A stretch of DNA of 64,000 nucleotides, taken from the NCBI GenBank assembly GCA_020859685.1, contig JAJBVT010000034.1, positions 25,345 to 89,344 of the forward strand, given 5' to 3'. Shown one piece after another: positions 7,185 through 15,713 of this stretch. Below the pieces are notes generated by a model, which made no database searches, was not told where the DNA came from, and saw only the letters and a program-made list of their open reading frames with translations. Source of the stretch: Rikenellaceae bacterium (GTDB lineage: Bacteria > Bacteroidota > Bacteroidia > Bacteroidales > Rikenellaceae). Position 1 is the stretch's first letter. Each line of letters opens with the position of its first letter. A program made the translations under genes and the position numbers.

Positions 7185-9320
7185 TTAAGGCATTCGCTCC
7201 AGTCCTTCCCAACGGACTATCCAGGAGCCGTCCTGCGGGAAACCGGGATTGGGTATATCCGGAGCGCCGTCCCAACCCGCGGCCATCATGGCCACGGCCG
7301 TGAGCAGGCCCCCATTACCCGGCATATATATGCGCAGACGGGTATCCTGATAATTGTGGCCGCTGACGAGGTATGTGTTGGTGCGCTTGTCCATAAGCAG
7401 AGACCCCACGGCCAGATCCTGACGCCCGAGACGGGCGGCGTTCATAGCCGTCATAGGGAAGTCCCAGCCCCAGGTCTTGCCCCAGTTCCAGTTGTCCCAT
7501 ACCCATTCGAGGGTATTCTCCATATAGTCTTCGCGGACAAGTTTGCTTTTGGGTAGGATACCCAGCGCACCGAGCACGGCCATATGGTCCGAGGTGAAGC
7601 GGATATCTATATAGGTGTCGGTCGCGTCTTCAGAGGCGAGATAGAGACCATCGTCGTTGTAGGCCAGCGGCGAGAGTTTGTCGATTAGTTCTTCCCACTC
7701 GAGGTTCTTGGGCAGGCCCGCGCGTTCACGCCATTTCTGGGCGGTCTCCATCGCGAAGTGCCAGTATGATAGTTCGAACGGCGGGTTTATGGTGGTGGCG
7801 GCCCGCAGAGTCTCCTGCGCGGGTATCATTCCCTCGAGCACGAACCGTCCCTCCATCGCGTCGTAGACGGCGAAGGAGTACATAAAATCAGCCGTGGCGA
7901 ACACCACGTCGCGATACTTCTCGATTGTCTCGGGCGACGGGTCGGCGCGGTACATCAGCTCAGCGAAGTAGATGATGTGCGGCTGTTGCCAGATAAGGAA
8001 CGAGCCTACGTTGGACGGGGCCTCCCCGGCCCACGGGTCGGTCATCTTCATCCAGCGCACGCCGTCGAAGTTCTGGCGGCGGGCTATTTCGGCTGCATGG
8101 TCGAATGCCACGTCGCCATACCACCCGATACTGTTTTCAAGGAGCTGCGGTCGGCCCCAAAGAGCGAAATGTACGCCGTGCCACCAGTGCATTTCGAGGT
8201 GAGGGCGGCCGAACCATGTATTATACGTGAGGCCCGACTCCTGCGGGGGTGAAGACCCGGCGCACTGTATCGAGGTGAGGTACTGAGAAAGTACCACACG
8301 GCGTTCCAACTCGGCGGCCCGTTCGTCGGTGCAGAGAGAAAAGTCCACCACGCCGCCCTCGTTCCAATAGGCTTGTCGGTGCGCCGCAGCGGCATCTGTC
8401 GTTTCGTTGTAGCTCCGTCCTGCTCCGGCGGGCAATTCGTCGTAGAAACCGCAGGTGAATGCCAGCTCGTTACCGCCTATGGGCGAGAGGACGAAATAGT
8501 GCGCCTGTCTCTCTTCCAGCACGGCAGGTTGTTCCCAACGGATAGCTACGTAATAGACAGTTCCGTCGAGCCTGCGCTCGAGGATTGCTCCGCTATCATC
8601 CTGCGAGATTATCCTGGTGGTGTGTTTCGACGGACTCGTCCAGTCGCAGGCGTCGTCGGAGTGTTGGCCCGTAGGATACGGGAAACGGAAGTTGACTCCG
8701 CCCGGCATAGCCCCGTCGGTAACAATGCGCGATGCTATCAGGTCCTCGTCCGGGTCGCAAACGGTGGAGACCGTATACCCGGTTCCCGCGGCAGTAAATG
8801 TGCTGTGGATTATACCGTCCCAAAGGTCCAATCGCTGGTCGATACCGGTAATATCTTCCGGGGAGGCCTTAGTTCCGTCCGGTCCGGTAATTTCGAGTCC
8901 TACCACACCCAGATGGAGCCGGTGTGGATTTACACGGAACCAGTCCGAGGCCCCCTTCTTACGGGCCGGTTCGTTGAACTGCCTGGCGTACAGCCCGTGG
9001 CGGCCGAACAGCTCTACGTCGCCCAGCACCTCTTCGTGACGGTACCCTTCGGGGTTGGGAAACGAGTGCCATCCCCACTCGGACTGTGTCCCCAGCGGAA
9101 CCCCGGGCGAGTAGTACTCCGGGAAGGTCTGCAGGCCGGTCGCGTCTACCGTGAAGGCGAACCGGCCGTTACCCACCGACAGCGAAGCCAGCGGGTCTAT
9201 TCCCGTGACATGCGGATTATTTCTCGTTACGAGCGCGTACCTGTCGATGGGGGTTTGTTTCTCGCCCCCGCACGATGCCAGCAGGCAAACGGCGCCCAGC
9301 GCGATTGATATTTTTTTCAT
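7185..9320 (-). CDS. Lipoprotein, probable (alpha/alpha)6 glycoside hydrolase of unknown specificity
   Basis: A 711-aa protein. The frame is open 27 codons further upstream, but MKKISIALGAVCLLASC at 9320 is a clean lipoprotein signal (lipobox LASC), so that ATG is preferred. After an N-terminal beta-rich region come W-rich helical segments such as LEMHWWHGVHFALWGRP (about residue 400), then WQQPHIIYFAELMYR and EGMIPAQETLR, resembling six-hairpin glycosidases (GH65/GH95-like clans). I cannot assign a CAZy family. It is the third gene of a GH28-GH105 operon, so an exo-acting role on a pectin-derived oligosaccharide is an inference. A surface or periplasmic lipid-anchored location is likely. Confidence 0.6.
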   Translation of the reverse strand: MKKISIALGAVCLLASCGGEKQTPIDRYALVTRNNPHVTGIDPLASLSVGNGRFAFTVDATGLQTFPEYYSPGVPLGTQSEWGWHSFPNPEGYRHEEVLGDVELFGRHGLYARQFNEPARKKGASDWFRVNPHRLHLGVVGLEITGPDGTKASPEDITGIDQRLDLWDGIIHSTFTAAGTGYTVSTVCDPDEDLIASRIVTDGAMPGGVNFRFPYPTGQHSDDACDWTSPSKHTTRIISQDDSGAILERRLDGTVYYVAIRWEQPAVLEERQAHYFVLSPIGGNELAFTCGFYDELPAGAGRSYNETTDAAAAHRQAYWNEGGVVDFSLCTDERAAELERRVVLSQYLTSIQCAGSSPPQESGLTYNTWFGRPHLEMHWWHGVHFALWGRPQLLENSIGWYGDVAFDHAAEIARRQNFDGVRWMKMTDPWAGEAPSNVGSFLIWQQPHIIYFAELMYRADPSPETIEKYRDVVFATADFMYSFAVYDAMEGRFVLEGMIPAQETLRAATTINPPFELSYWHFAMETAQKWRERAGLPKNLEWEELIDKLSPLAYNDDGLYLASEDATDTYIDIRFTSDHMAVLGALGILPKSKLVREDYMENTLEWVWDNWNWGKTWGWDFPMTAMNAARLGRQDLAVGSLLMDKRTNTYLVSGHNYQDTRLRIYMPGNGGLLTAVAMMAAGWDGAPDIPNPGFPQDGSWIVRWEGLERMP

Positions 9321-9354
9321 CTGATTCAGGATAGTATTATGTTTTCGGGTATGT

Positions 9355-10590
9355 TTACAGCCTTCCTTCGGAGTACATCGCCGCGAGGATAAACGGTCCA
9401 ACGCCTTTGGGGTCGTTGGCGATTATCCTCTCGTTCACATAATAGTCGAACGTGCCGTCGCGGCGGTCGGAACCTCCGAGTCCCGCCACGGCGCAGCACT
9501 GCTCGAGCGAAATTACCCCGTTAAGGTCCACACTTATAAAATTCATTACGGTGCTGTTAAACGCTTCCTTACCGGCCTGCCAGTACGATTCGGGCAGGTA
9601 TCCCCTGCGGGCGGCCTTTAGGAGCGAGTAGCTGAACATCGAACTGCATGTGGCTTCCAGGTAGTTCCCTTCGCGCCCCGGCTGGTCCATCACCTGATAC
9701 CAGACACCGCTCTCCGGGTCGCGGTAACGGATTACCGCGTCGGCTACCTGCCGGAGAATATCCGATATGGACTCCCGTCCGGCGTAATCCTCCGGCAGGT
9801 AGTCCAGTACGTCCGTGAGGGCCATCATATACCAGCCCAGTGCGCGGCCCCATGTATGTTTGGATTGCCCGGTATCGGGGTCGGCCCAGAACTGCTCACG
9901 CGACTCGTCCCACGCGTGTTTCCAAAGCCCCGTAGCCGGGTCGTAGGTGTGCCTGGCGGCTAACTCGAACTGCATTACCACATCGTCATACACGGGGGTG
10001 GGGTCGTCCAGAAACTCAGAAGCGTAGCGGGCGAGGAACGGCGAACCCATATACAGCCCGTCCAGCCACATCTGGTGCGGATAAATCTGCTTGTGCCAGA
10101 AACCGCCCTCGGAGGTGCGTGGATGCTTTTTCATCTGATTGAAGAGCATGTCGAGAGCCAGCCTGTATTTCTCCTCTCCGGTCAGCTCGTATACATCCAT
10201 CAGGTATTTGCCGGAGTTTAGCTGATCGATATTGTAGTCGGAGGACCGGTAGGTGGTGATACTACCGTCCGGCTGAACTATTATATCGGCATAATCGAGT
10301 GCGTAGTCGATTATCTCGGTGTAGTTGTTGTACCGTTTTCCGAACTCCAGGATGGCGCCGATTTCAAGCCCCATAACGTAACTCCATTTCGGTGCCTTGG
10401 AGAAGTCTATCATCCACGATTCGGGGTATCGCTCCATCTCCGAGCGGACCATAGCCATCGACCATGGTTCTTCGACCACATCTTCGCACAAAAGTCCGCC
10501 CGGCGTTACCTCGTAGTAATTTGCCGGATGCTGGCCGACGGCCGCCATGGCTGCTGCGACTGCGGCGGTGGTTAATATCACACTTTTCAT
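9355..10590 (-). CDS. GH105 unsaturated rhamnogalacturonyl hydrolase
   Basis: A 411-aa secreted protein with an N-terminal signal (MKSVILTTAAVAAAMAAVG). It matches GH105 (YteR/YesR type), which remove the unsaturated galacturonate left by pectate or rhamnogalacturonan lyases. Diagnostic segments are SDYNIDQLNSGKYL, the block GGFWHKQIYPHQMWLDGLYM with the conserved Asp of the active site, and HTWGRALGWYMMAL. The fold is an (alpha/alpha)6 barrel and the length is typical. Its start overlaps the end of the GH28 gene (ATGA-type overlap) and the lipoprotein gene follows 34 bases later, so the three are one operon. Confidence 0.9.
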   Translation of the reverse strand: MKSVILTTAAVAAAMAAVGQHPANYYEVTPGGLLCEDVVEEPWSMAMVRSEMERYPESWMIDFSKAPKWSYVMGLEIGAILEFGKRYNNYTEIIDYALDYADIIVQPDGSITTYRSSDYNIDQLNSGKYLMDVYELTGEEKYRLALDMLFNQMKKHPRTSEGGFWHKQIYPHQMWLDGLYMGSPFLARYASEFLDDPTPVYDDVVMQFELAARHTYDPATGLWKHAWDESREQFWADPDTGQSKHTWGRALGWYMMALTDVLDYLPEDYAGRESISDILRQVADAVIRYRDPESGVWYQVMDQPGREGNYLEATCSSMFSYSLLKAARRGYLPESYWQAGKEAFNSTVMNFISVDLNGVISLEQCCAVAGLGGSDRRDGTFDYYVNERIIANDPKGVGPFILAAMYSEGRL

Positions 10591-11990
10591 AGTTCAGTAA
10601 GTTCCCCGTTAATATAAAGGTTCTCCGAACGGACGCCCGCTACCTGACCCGTGATAAGGTTGCCCTCTTTCACACCGTCGAACGTGCAGTCGGTCAGGCT
10701 GATGTCCCGGACGTTCACGCCGGTGTCCAGCCCCACTATCATAACCCCGTAACGGCTCTCCTTGCAAGTTACGTTCTCGAGGTTCACGTTCCGTACCGTG
10801 GGTTCGTGGCCCCGCTGACAGTTCTCGTTCTGCTCGTAGAGCAGGTTTATTTTCAGCACCGACTCCTTACATTGGCCCACGGCCACGTTGCGGACGTAAA
10901 TGTTCTCGATTAGTCCTCCACGGCAGGTGCTGGTCTTGATGCGGATAACCCGGTCGAGCTGGGGACTATCCATCTCGCACTCCTCTACGAACAGGTTGCG
11001 GAAGCCGCCCGAAATTTCGCTGCCGATAACCACTCCGCCGTGCCCGTTCTTCATGCGGCAGTTGCGTACGATTATATTTTCGCTCGGGACGCCCCAGCGG
11101 CGGCCGTCGTTGTTGCGGCCCGATTTGATGGCTATGCAGTCGTCGCCCGTGTCGAAATAGCAGTTTTCTATGAGTACGTTTTTGCACGATTCGGGATTGC
11201 AACCGTCACCGTTCGGTCCGTCATTTATCAGTTTTACACCCCTGACGGTTACGTTCTCGCACAGCAGGGGATGAATGGTCCAGAACGGGGAGCGGAGCAT
11301 GGTAACGTCCTCAATCAGTACGCCCTTGCACTCGTAAAGGTTTACCAACGCCGGGCGCATGCCGTAGCCGTCACCCATAATGCGCTCCTCAACGGGCGTG
11401 TCGGTCTCGTTCCAGATGCCCAGCTGAGGGCGGCCGATCCTTTGAGAGACGATGCCCTCGTGCCAGCCGTATTTCACCGCACCGCACATGGCCCACCAGT
11501 CGTCGACCGTGCCGCCGCCGTCTATGGTGCCCTTGCCGGTAATGGCGATGTTGTCCTGCCGGTAGGCGTATATCATCGGTTGGTAATTGTAACAATCCAT
11601 TCCCTCCCAGCGGGTAATTACGACGGGGTATTGCGACAGGTCGTTGGTGAATAACAGAACCGCATCCTCGGAAATGTGCAGGTCCACACCGGCCAACAGG
11701 GTCACGGGACCGGTGTGCCATACACCGGCTGGAACCACCACACGGCCTCCGCCGGCCTGGCTACACTCGGCGATAGCCGTGTTGATGGCCGTGGTGTTGA
11801 GCACGGACTGGTCGTCCGCCACGGCGCCGTAATCGGTTATTGTGAACATCCTGTCGGGGAAGACGGGGGCCACGATATTTCTTTCGATCTCTTTGTAGGT
11901 CGTATCCCATACTGTTGCGGGAGCGGACGAGCACGCGGCCATAATAAGGCTGATGCCTGCCACGGCTATCCGTCGGGTGAAGATTTTCAT
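10587..11990 (-). CDS. GH28 polygalacturonase / rhamnogalacturonan hydrolase
   Basis: A 467-aa secreted protein, first gene of the minus-strand pectin operon. Its N-terminal signal ends in a lipobox-like LIMAACS, so it may be a lipoprotein. A right-handed beta-helix is indicated by ITDYGAVADDQS near residue 52 and repeated N-V-x-I/V-x-N/D turns. The GH28 catalytic motifs are present: NGDGCNPE, TGDDCIAIKSG with the paired Asp, NGHGGVVIGSE with His, and RIKT. GH28 enzymes hydrolyse alpha-1,4 links to galacturonate by inversion. With GH105 and PL11 neighbours the substrate is probably rhamnogalacturonan oligosaccharide, which is inference. Confidence 0.9.
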   Translation of the reverse strand: MKIFTRRIAVAGISLIMAACSSAPATVWDTTYKEIERNIVAPVFPDRMFTITDYGAVADDQSVLNTTAINTAIAECSQAGGGRVVVPAGVWHTGPVTLLAGVDLHISEDAVLLFTNDLSQYPVVITRWEGMDCYNYQPMIYAYRQDNIAITGKGTIDGGGTVDDWWAMCGAVKYGWHEGIVSQRIGRPQLGIWNETDTPVEERIMGDGYGMRPALVNLYECKGVLIEDVTMLRSPFWTIHPLLCENVTVRGVKLINDGPNGDGCNPESCKNVLIENCYFDTGDDCIAIKSGRNNDGRRWGVPSENIIVRNCRMKNGHGGVVIGSEISGGFRNLFVEECEMDSPQLDRVIRIKTSTCRGGLIENIYVRNVAVGQCKESVLKINLLYEQNENCQRGHEPTVRNVNLENVTCKESRYGVMIVGLDTGVNVRDISLTDCTFDGVKEGNLITGQVAGVRSENLYINGELTEL

Positions 11991-12156
11991 TCTTTAAGTT
12001 CTATTTACAGGTTATAAGTCCGGTCCGCCGGGGACCGAATGCAAGATAGCGATTCCCCGTCGAAAATCCGAAATCCCGGATAAACTTATTTTCTTGTTAA
12101 TGCTTTAGTTTACAAGTTGATGTAAAATTGTCGGTCCCGGCATAAAAGGTTACGGA

Positions 12157-12191
12157 TTGTTGAAGGAAAGCGGATAAAAGTTATAAATTTG
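12157..12191 (+). promoter_or_regulatory. Promoter for PL11-GH105 operon
   Basis: TTGTTG (12157-12162), a 21-base gap, then TAAATTTG (12184-12191), an exact -7 consensus. It lies about 55 bases upstream of the PL11 ATG. The 250-base divergent region also holds a weak minus-strand -7 (TATCTTG, near 12040-12050) for the GH28 operon. Confidence 0.6.
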
Positions 12192-12245
12192 TTCTCATCT
12201 CAACGCAAACCTAAACCTTACAAGTAACTAAAATCCTAAAGCACT

Positions 12246-14054
12246 ATGAAGAAATTAGTGATGATAATGTTGGCCGTGCTGCTGGGCATGTCGATGGCCA
12301 AAGCGCAGGACCCTATGGAGAGGATGTACCTCTATCCGGTACTTAACGCACAGAAAAATAACGGACGTATAGCTCCAAAACCTAAAGTGGAAGGCTTCGC
12401 AACAGAGCGCGTTACGGAGAACCTCGACCGCGGGGTGGTGGCGGTGCAATATACCGAAGGGCAGATGTACGTTGGCTGGAGGCTAAAGCAGGAAGACCCG
12501 GAGGGCGTGGCCTTCAACGTTTACCGCTCGGTGGACGGCGGCCGATTCTCCAAATTGAACAACAGGCCGCTCACGCAGACCACCGACTACATCGACAACC
12601 GCGTTCCGCGCGGTAAGGATGTGGCCTATATGGTCCGTGCGGTTGTGAATGGCCGCGAACAGGAGGATTCGGAGGTAGCCGCTCCGATGGCTGACGGCCA
12701 AAATTATACCTCCATCAAGCTCCAGACCGACCAGCCGTTTTCCAAACTGGCCCTTGCCGACCTTAACGGCGACGGGAAATACGACTATATAATAAAGTAT
12801 CCGCTTCAGGCCACCGACCCCGGAGCTTGGCGCCGCAGCCCGGACACCTTTAAAATAGAGGCTTACCTGAGCGACGGGACCTACCTGTGGACCAAAGATC
12901 TCGGCTGGAACATAGAACTCGGTGTATGGTACTCGCCCTTCATCGTCTACGATTTTAACGGCGACGGTAAGGCCGAGGTGGCCGTTAAGACCGCACCCAC
13001 CGACCACGACTACCGCGACAGCGAGGGCCGGGTGGTAGGCCGAGTACCGCAATATTACGGCGACGGTACCAATATGGGTCTGCCCGCCGTACCGGAATAC
13101 TGCTCTATACTGGACGGTATGACCGGCGAGGAGATTGACCGGGTGGAGTGGCCCGCACAGCACCAGACATTCGGCGACTACAACCGAAACAACCGCAACC
13201 AGATGGCTGTGGCCTACCTCGACGGCAGGACCCCGTGCCTGCTCCTTAACCGCGGTACCTACCGCCGAATGGTGGTGGACGCCTATCAGTTGAACGGTAA
13301 CAAACTCGAAAAACTCTGGAGCTGGGACGGCGACGAGGAGAACCCAGTTATCCGCTCGGCCGGTGCACACAGCATGACGTGCGTTGACCTCGACGGTGAC
13401 GGACGCGACGAGATAGTGATGGGTTCGATGGTGATAGACGACAATGGCGAGGCTCTCTGGTCGCGCGGTATCGGTCATCCGGACAATGCAACGGTAGGGG
13501 TTATAGACCCGTCTCACCCCGGTATACAGATACTTTACGCCGTGGAGGTGTGGCTGGACGACGCCGGGGTATGCCTCGTGGACGGTAAGACCGGCGAATA
13601 TATCTGGAAAATTGGCCATCCGACCACCCATGTGGGCTACGGGTTTGCAGCCGATATAGACCCGGCGCATCCGGGGCTTGAGACCTTTGCGGCCGAGGAC
13701 CCTAAAGCGGGTTCCCACGACAAATATATGCACACGGCCGACGGCAGGCGGGTGGATATCCCGATGGACGAGATTCCCGGCGGCCGCAACTGGATGTGGT
13801 GGGACGGAGACCTGCTCCGTGAAATGGCCGTTGCCGCCGACCCGTCGGGCGACCCCAGAGACCCGCGCCGATTGACCAACCCGGCCAAATTCCGTGGCGA
13901 AACCCTTCCGGGCGGACCGTTCGAGGGTAACATTATGATGGTTGCCGATATTATGGGCAACTGGAGGGAAGAGGTAATAACCTGTCTCCCGGGTGAAATC
14001 AGGATTTACACTACTCCGATACCCGCGCAGGATAGGCGTGTCTGCCTGATGTAG
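12246..14054 (+). CDS. PL11 rhamnogalacturonan lyase, ended early by an in-frame TAG
   Basis: A 602-codon frame with a signal peptide (MKKLVMIMLAVLLGMSMAKAQ). It matches family 11 rhamnogalacturonan lyases (YesW/YesX), which cut RG-I by beta-elimination. An N-terminal FnIII-like domain (about 60-145) is followed by an 8-bladed propeller with calcium-binding loops of the form DLNGDGKYDY, DFNGDGKAEV and DLDGDGRDEI. The frame is closed by TAG at 14052-14054 right after RRVCLM. The same frame then continues for 43 family-like codons (DPLYRNYVANRSMGY…) to a TAG at 14184-14186. PL11 proteins normally have LM-Q/H-DP here, so a CAG-to-TAG change is the simplest reading. The product would lack its last 44 residues. 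Confidence 0.88.
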   Translation: MKKLVMIMLAVLLGMSMAKAQDPMERMYLYPVLNAQKNNGRIAPKPKVEGFATERVTENLDRGVVAVQYTEGQMYVGWRLKQEDPEGVAFNVYRSVDGGRFSKLNNRPLTQTTDYIDNRVPRGKDVAYMVRAVVNGREQEDSEVAAPMADGQNYTSIKLQTDQPFSKLALADLNGDGKYDYIIKYPLQATDPGAWRRSPDTFKIEAYLSDGTYLWTKDLGWNIELGVWYSPFIVYDFNGDGKAEVAVKTAPTDHDYRDSEGRVVGRVPQYYGDGTNMGLPAVPEYCSILDGMTGEEIDRVEWPAQHQTFGDYNRNNRNQMAVAYLDGRTPCLLLNRGTYRRMVVDAYQLNGNKLEKLWSWDGDEENPVIRSAGAHSMTCVDLDGDGRDEIVMGSMVIDDNGEALWSRGIGHPDNATVGVIDPSHPGIQILYAVEVWLDDAGVCLVDGKTGEYIWKIGHPTTHVGYGFAADIDPAHPGLETFAAEDPKAGSHDKYMHTADGRRVDIPMDEIPGGRNWMWWDGDLLREMAVAADPSGDPRDPRRLTNPAKFRGETLPGGPFEGNIMMVADIMGNWREEVITCLPGEIRIYTTPIPAQDRRVCLM

Positions 14055-14186
14055 GACCCCCTCTACCGCAACTACGTGGCAAACCGCTCTATGGGTTATG
14101 ACCAGCCGGCGATGGTTAGCTACTACCTCGGTGTGGACCCGGCAGATGCCGCCGACTACGAACCGCTTATCGAAACGAAAAAATAG
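14055..14186 (+). pseudogene. Detached C-terminal tail of the PL11 lyase
   Basis: The reading frame of the PL11 gene continues without a shift from the TAG at 14052 through 43 sense codons to a second TAG. The encoded segment DPLYRNYVANRSMGYDQPAM and the following VSYYLG are the conserved end of the family, where the chain closes the last propeller blade. There is no credible start codon of its own. The next gene begins 5 bases later, so the original gene plainly ended here. Confidence 0.85.
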
Positions 14187-14191
14187 ATACA

Positions 14192-15361
14192 ATGAATTTC
14201 AGAAAAACAGGACTAACCCTCGCCCTCGCATGCGCCGCCCTGCTTATGGCCGCCTGCAGCGGGCAGAAAAAAGCGGAGGTACCGGTACCCACGCAGGAGA
14301 GCGTGCTGGAAGCCATGCGGCTGGCGAACGACCATTTTATGAACAAATGGCCCGACCCGGGACAGGGGATAGACTACCCGTCGCGCAACCGTGTGTACGA
14401 AAGTAATCTATGGACCCGCGCGGTATATTACGAGGGTCTGCTCGAACTCTATAATCTCGACCCCGAGGAGCGGTATATGGACTATATGGTCCGCTGGGGA
14501 GAATCGCACAACTGGGGGCTTCGCGGCGGAGACGACCCGGTGAGGGTCCGTAATGCCGACAACCAGTGTGCCGGTCAGGCATACATAGAGCTGGCATACC
14601 GCCTTGGCCGCCCTGAGTATATGCACGATATCAAGGCTGCCATTGACGGCATGATGGCTACGGACAAGGTAGACGACTGGACCTGGATAGACGCCGTGCA
14701 GATGGCAATGCCCATATTCGCTATGCTCGGTGTGGTGGAGGACGACAGCGGCTATTTCGACCGTGCCCATGAAATGTATTTGCATACCAAAAATGTCGAG
14801 GGCGGTGGACTCTATAATGCCGATGACGGACTCTGGTGGAGGGATAAGGACTTTGTGCCGCCCTACACGGAACCCAACGGCGAGGACTGCTACTGGTCGC
14901 GCGGCAACGGGTGGGTAATTATGGCTATGGCCCGGATGCTCTATATCCTTCCCGACGACGTGGAATACAGGGCCGAATACCGGCAGATGTTGAGGGATAT
15001 GAGCGAGGCGCTCGTGAAGGTTCAGCGTGAGGACGGACTGTGGAACGTAAGTCTCCATGACCCGGACCACTTCGGGGGTAAGGAACTGAGCGGTACGGCT
15101 ATGTTCGTATACGGGATGGCATATGGGGTTAACCACGGCATACTGGACCGGGCGACCTACGAGCCGGTTATTTATAAGGCGTGGAACGGCATGGTGAACG
15201 ATTGTCTCCACCCGGACGGATTCCTCGGTTACATTCAGGGTACGGGTAAAGAGCCTGCCGAGGCCCAACCCGTTACATACGACCGAGAGCCTGACTTCGA
15301 CGACTATGCGCTGGGAGCTTTCCTGTGCGCCGGTTGTGAGGTATACAGGATGCTGGAATAG
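14192..15361 (+). CDS. GH105 unsaturated glucuronyl/galacturonyl hydrolase, lipoprotein
   Basis: A 389-aa lipoprotein (MNFRKTGLTLALACAALLMAACS, lipobox MAAC) of the GH105/GH88 (alpha/alpha)6 type, clearly distinct from the GH105 at 9.4-10.6 kb. Motifs include RNADNQCAGQAYIELAYRL, DDWTWIDAVQMAMPIFAMLG with the acidic residues of the active site, and YWSRGNGWVIMAMARML. It follows the original end of the PL11 gene by 5 bases and so is in its operon; the lyase makes the unsaturated ends that this enzyme would remove. A strong terminator lies 43 bases downstream, separating it from susC. Confidence 0.9.
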   Translation: MNFRKTGLTLALACAALLMAACSGQKKAEVPVPTQESVLEAMRLANDHFMNKWPDPGQGIDYPSRNRVYESNLWTRAVYYEGLLELYNLDPEERYMDYMVRWGESHNWGLRGGDDPVRVRNADNQCAGQAYIELAYRLGRPEYMHDIKAAIDGMMATDKVDDWTWIDAVQMAMPIFAMLGVVEDDSGYFDRAHEMYLHTKNVEGGGLYNADDGLWWRDKDFVPPYTEPNGEDCYWSRGNGWVIMAMARMLYILPDDVEYRAEYRQMLRDMSEALVKVQREDGLWNVSLHDPDHFGGKELSGTAMFVYGMAYGVNHGILDRATYEPVIYKAWNGMVNDCLHPDGFLGYIQGTGKEPAEAQPVTYDREPDFDDYALGAFLCAGCEVYRMLE

Positions 15362-15403
15362 CGCCGATCGGCCGGTAAGAACCGGCTCTTACGGTTTCTT
15401 ATT

Positions 15404-15437
15404 AAAGGCGGGATGCTTTAGCGCCCCGCCTTTATTT
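15404..15437 (+). terminator. Terminator after the PL11-GH105 operon
   Basis: AAAGGCGGG (15404-15412) pairs with CCCGCCTTT (15425-15433), followed by ATTT. SusC therefore most likely has its own promoter. Confidence 0.8.
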
Positions 15438-15601
15438 GTAAGAACTTACCGGTAAATTTATTGCCCGAAGTAAATCACACAATACTAAAAAAATTAAATA
15501 ATATATATTAACATGCAGAATACCAAATATATGGAAATTTATACCGGAAATCTCTCCATCTAATAAGTACAAATTTCCATAGGTTTGCTGGGTAAATGCT
15601 T

Positions 15602-15609
15602 TATGTTTG
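15602..15609 (+). promoter_or_regulatory. -7 box for susC; long leader
   Basis: TATGTTTG is an exact consensus match about 105 bases upstream of the susC ATG. The 280 bases between the terminator and susC hold no gene; they are A/T-rich (15470-15560) upstream of the box, a plausible site for the AraC-type domain of the hybrid regulator at 20.9-22.8 kb. Confidence 0.5.
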
Positions 15610-15713
15610 TCCCGAATAGAATGCGGTTACCCGTCGTGCAAACGGACCAGATTTACAAAACTTGCATGCCCGGCCGCTTTATCCGATTGATTTCTAACTT
15701 CTAACTTATCTGT

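Noticed and set aside
14052..14054. Genome-wide recoding of TAG as an amino acid
   Set aside because: TAG closes other genes here cleanly (for example at 14184, 15359, 29681 and 54175), so TAG is an ordinary stop.
12483..14192. 569-codon open frame on the minus strand across the PL11 gene
   Set aside because: Exactly antisense to a recognised enzyme with signal peptide and family motifs; the frame has no domain features and long antisense frames are common at this base composition.
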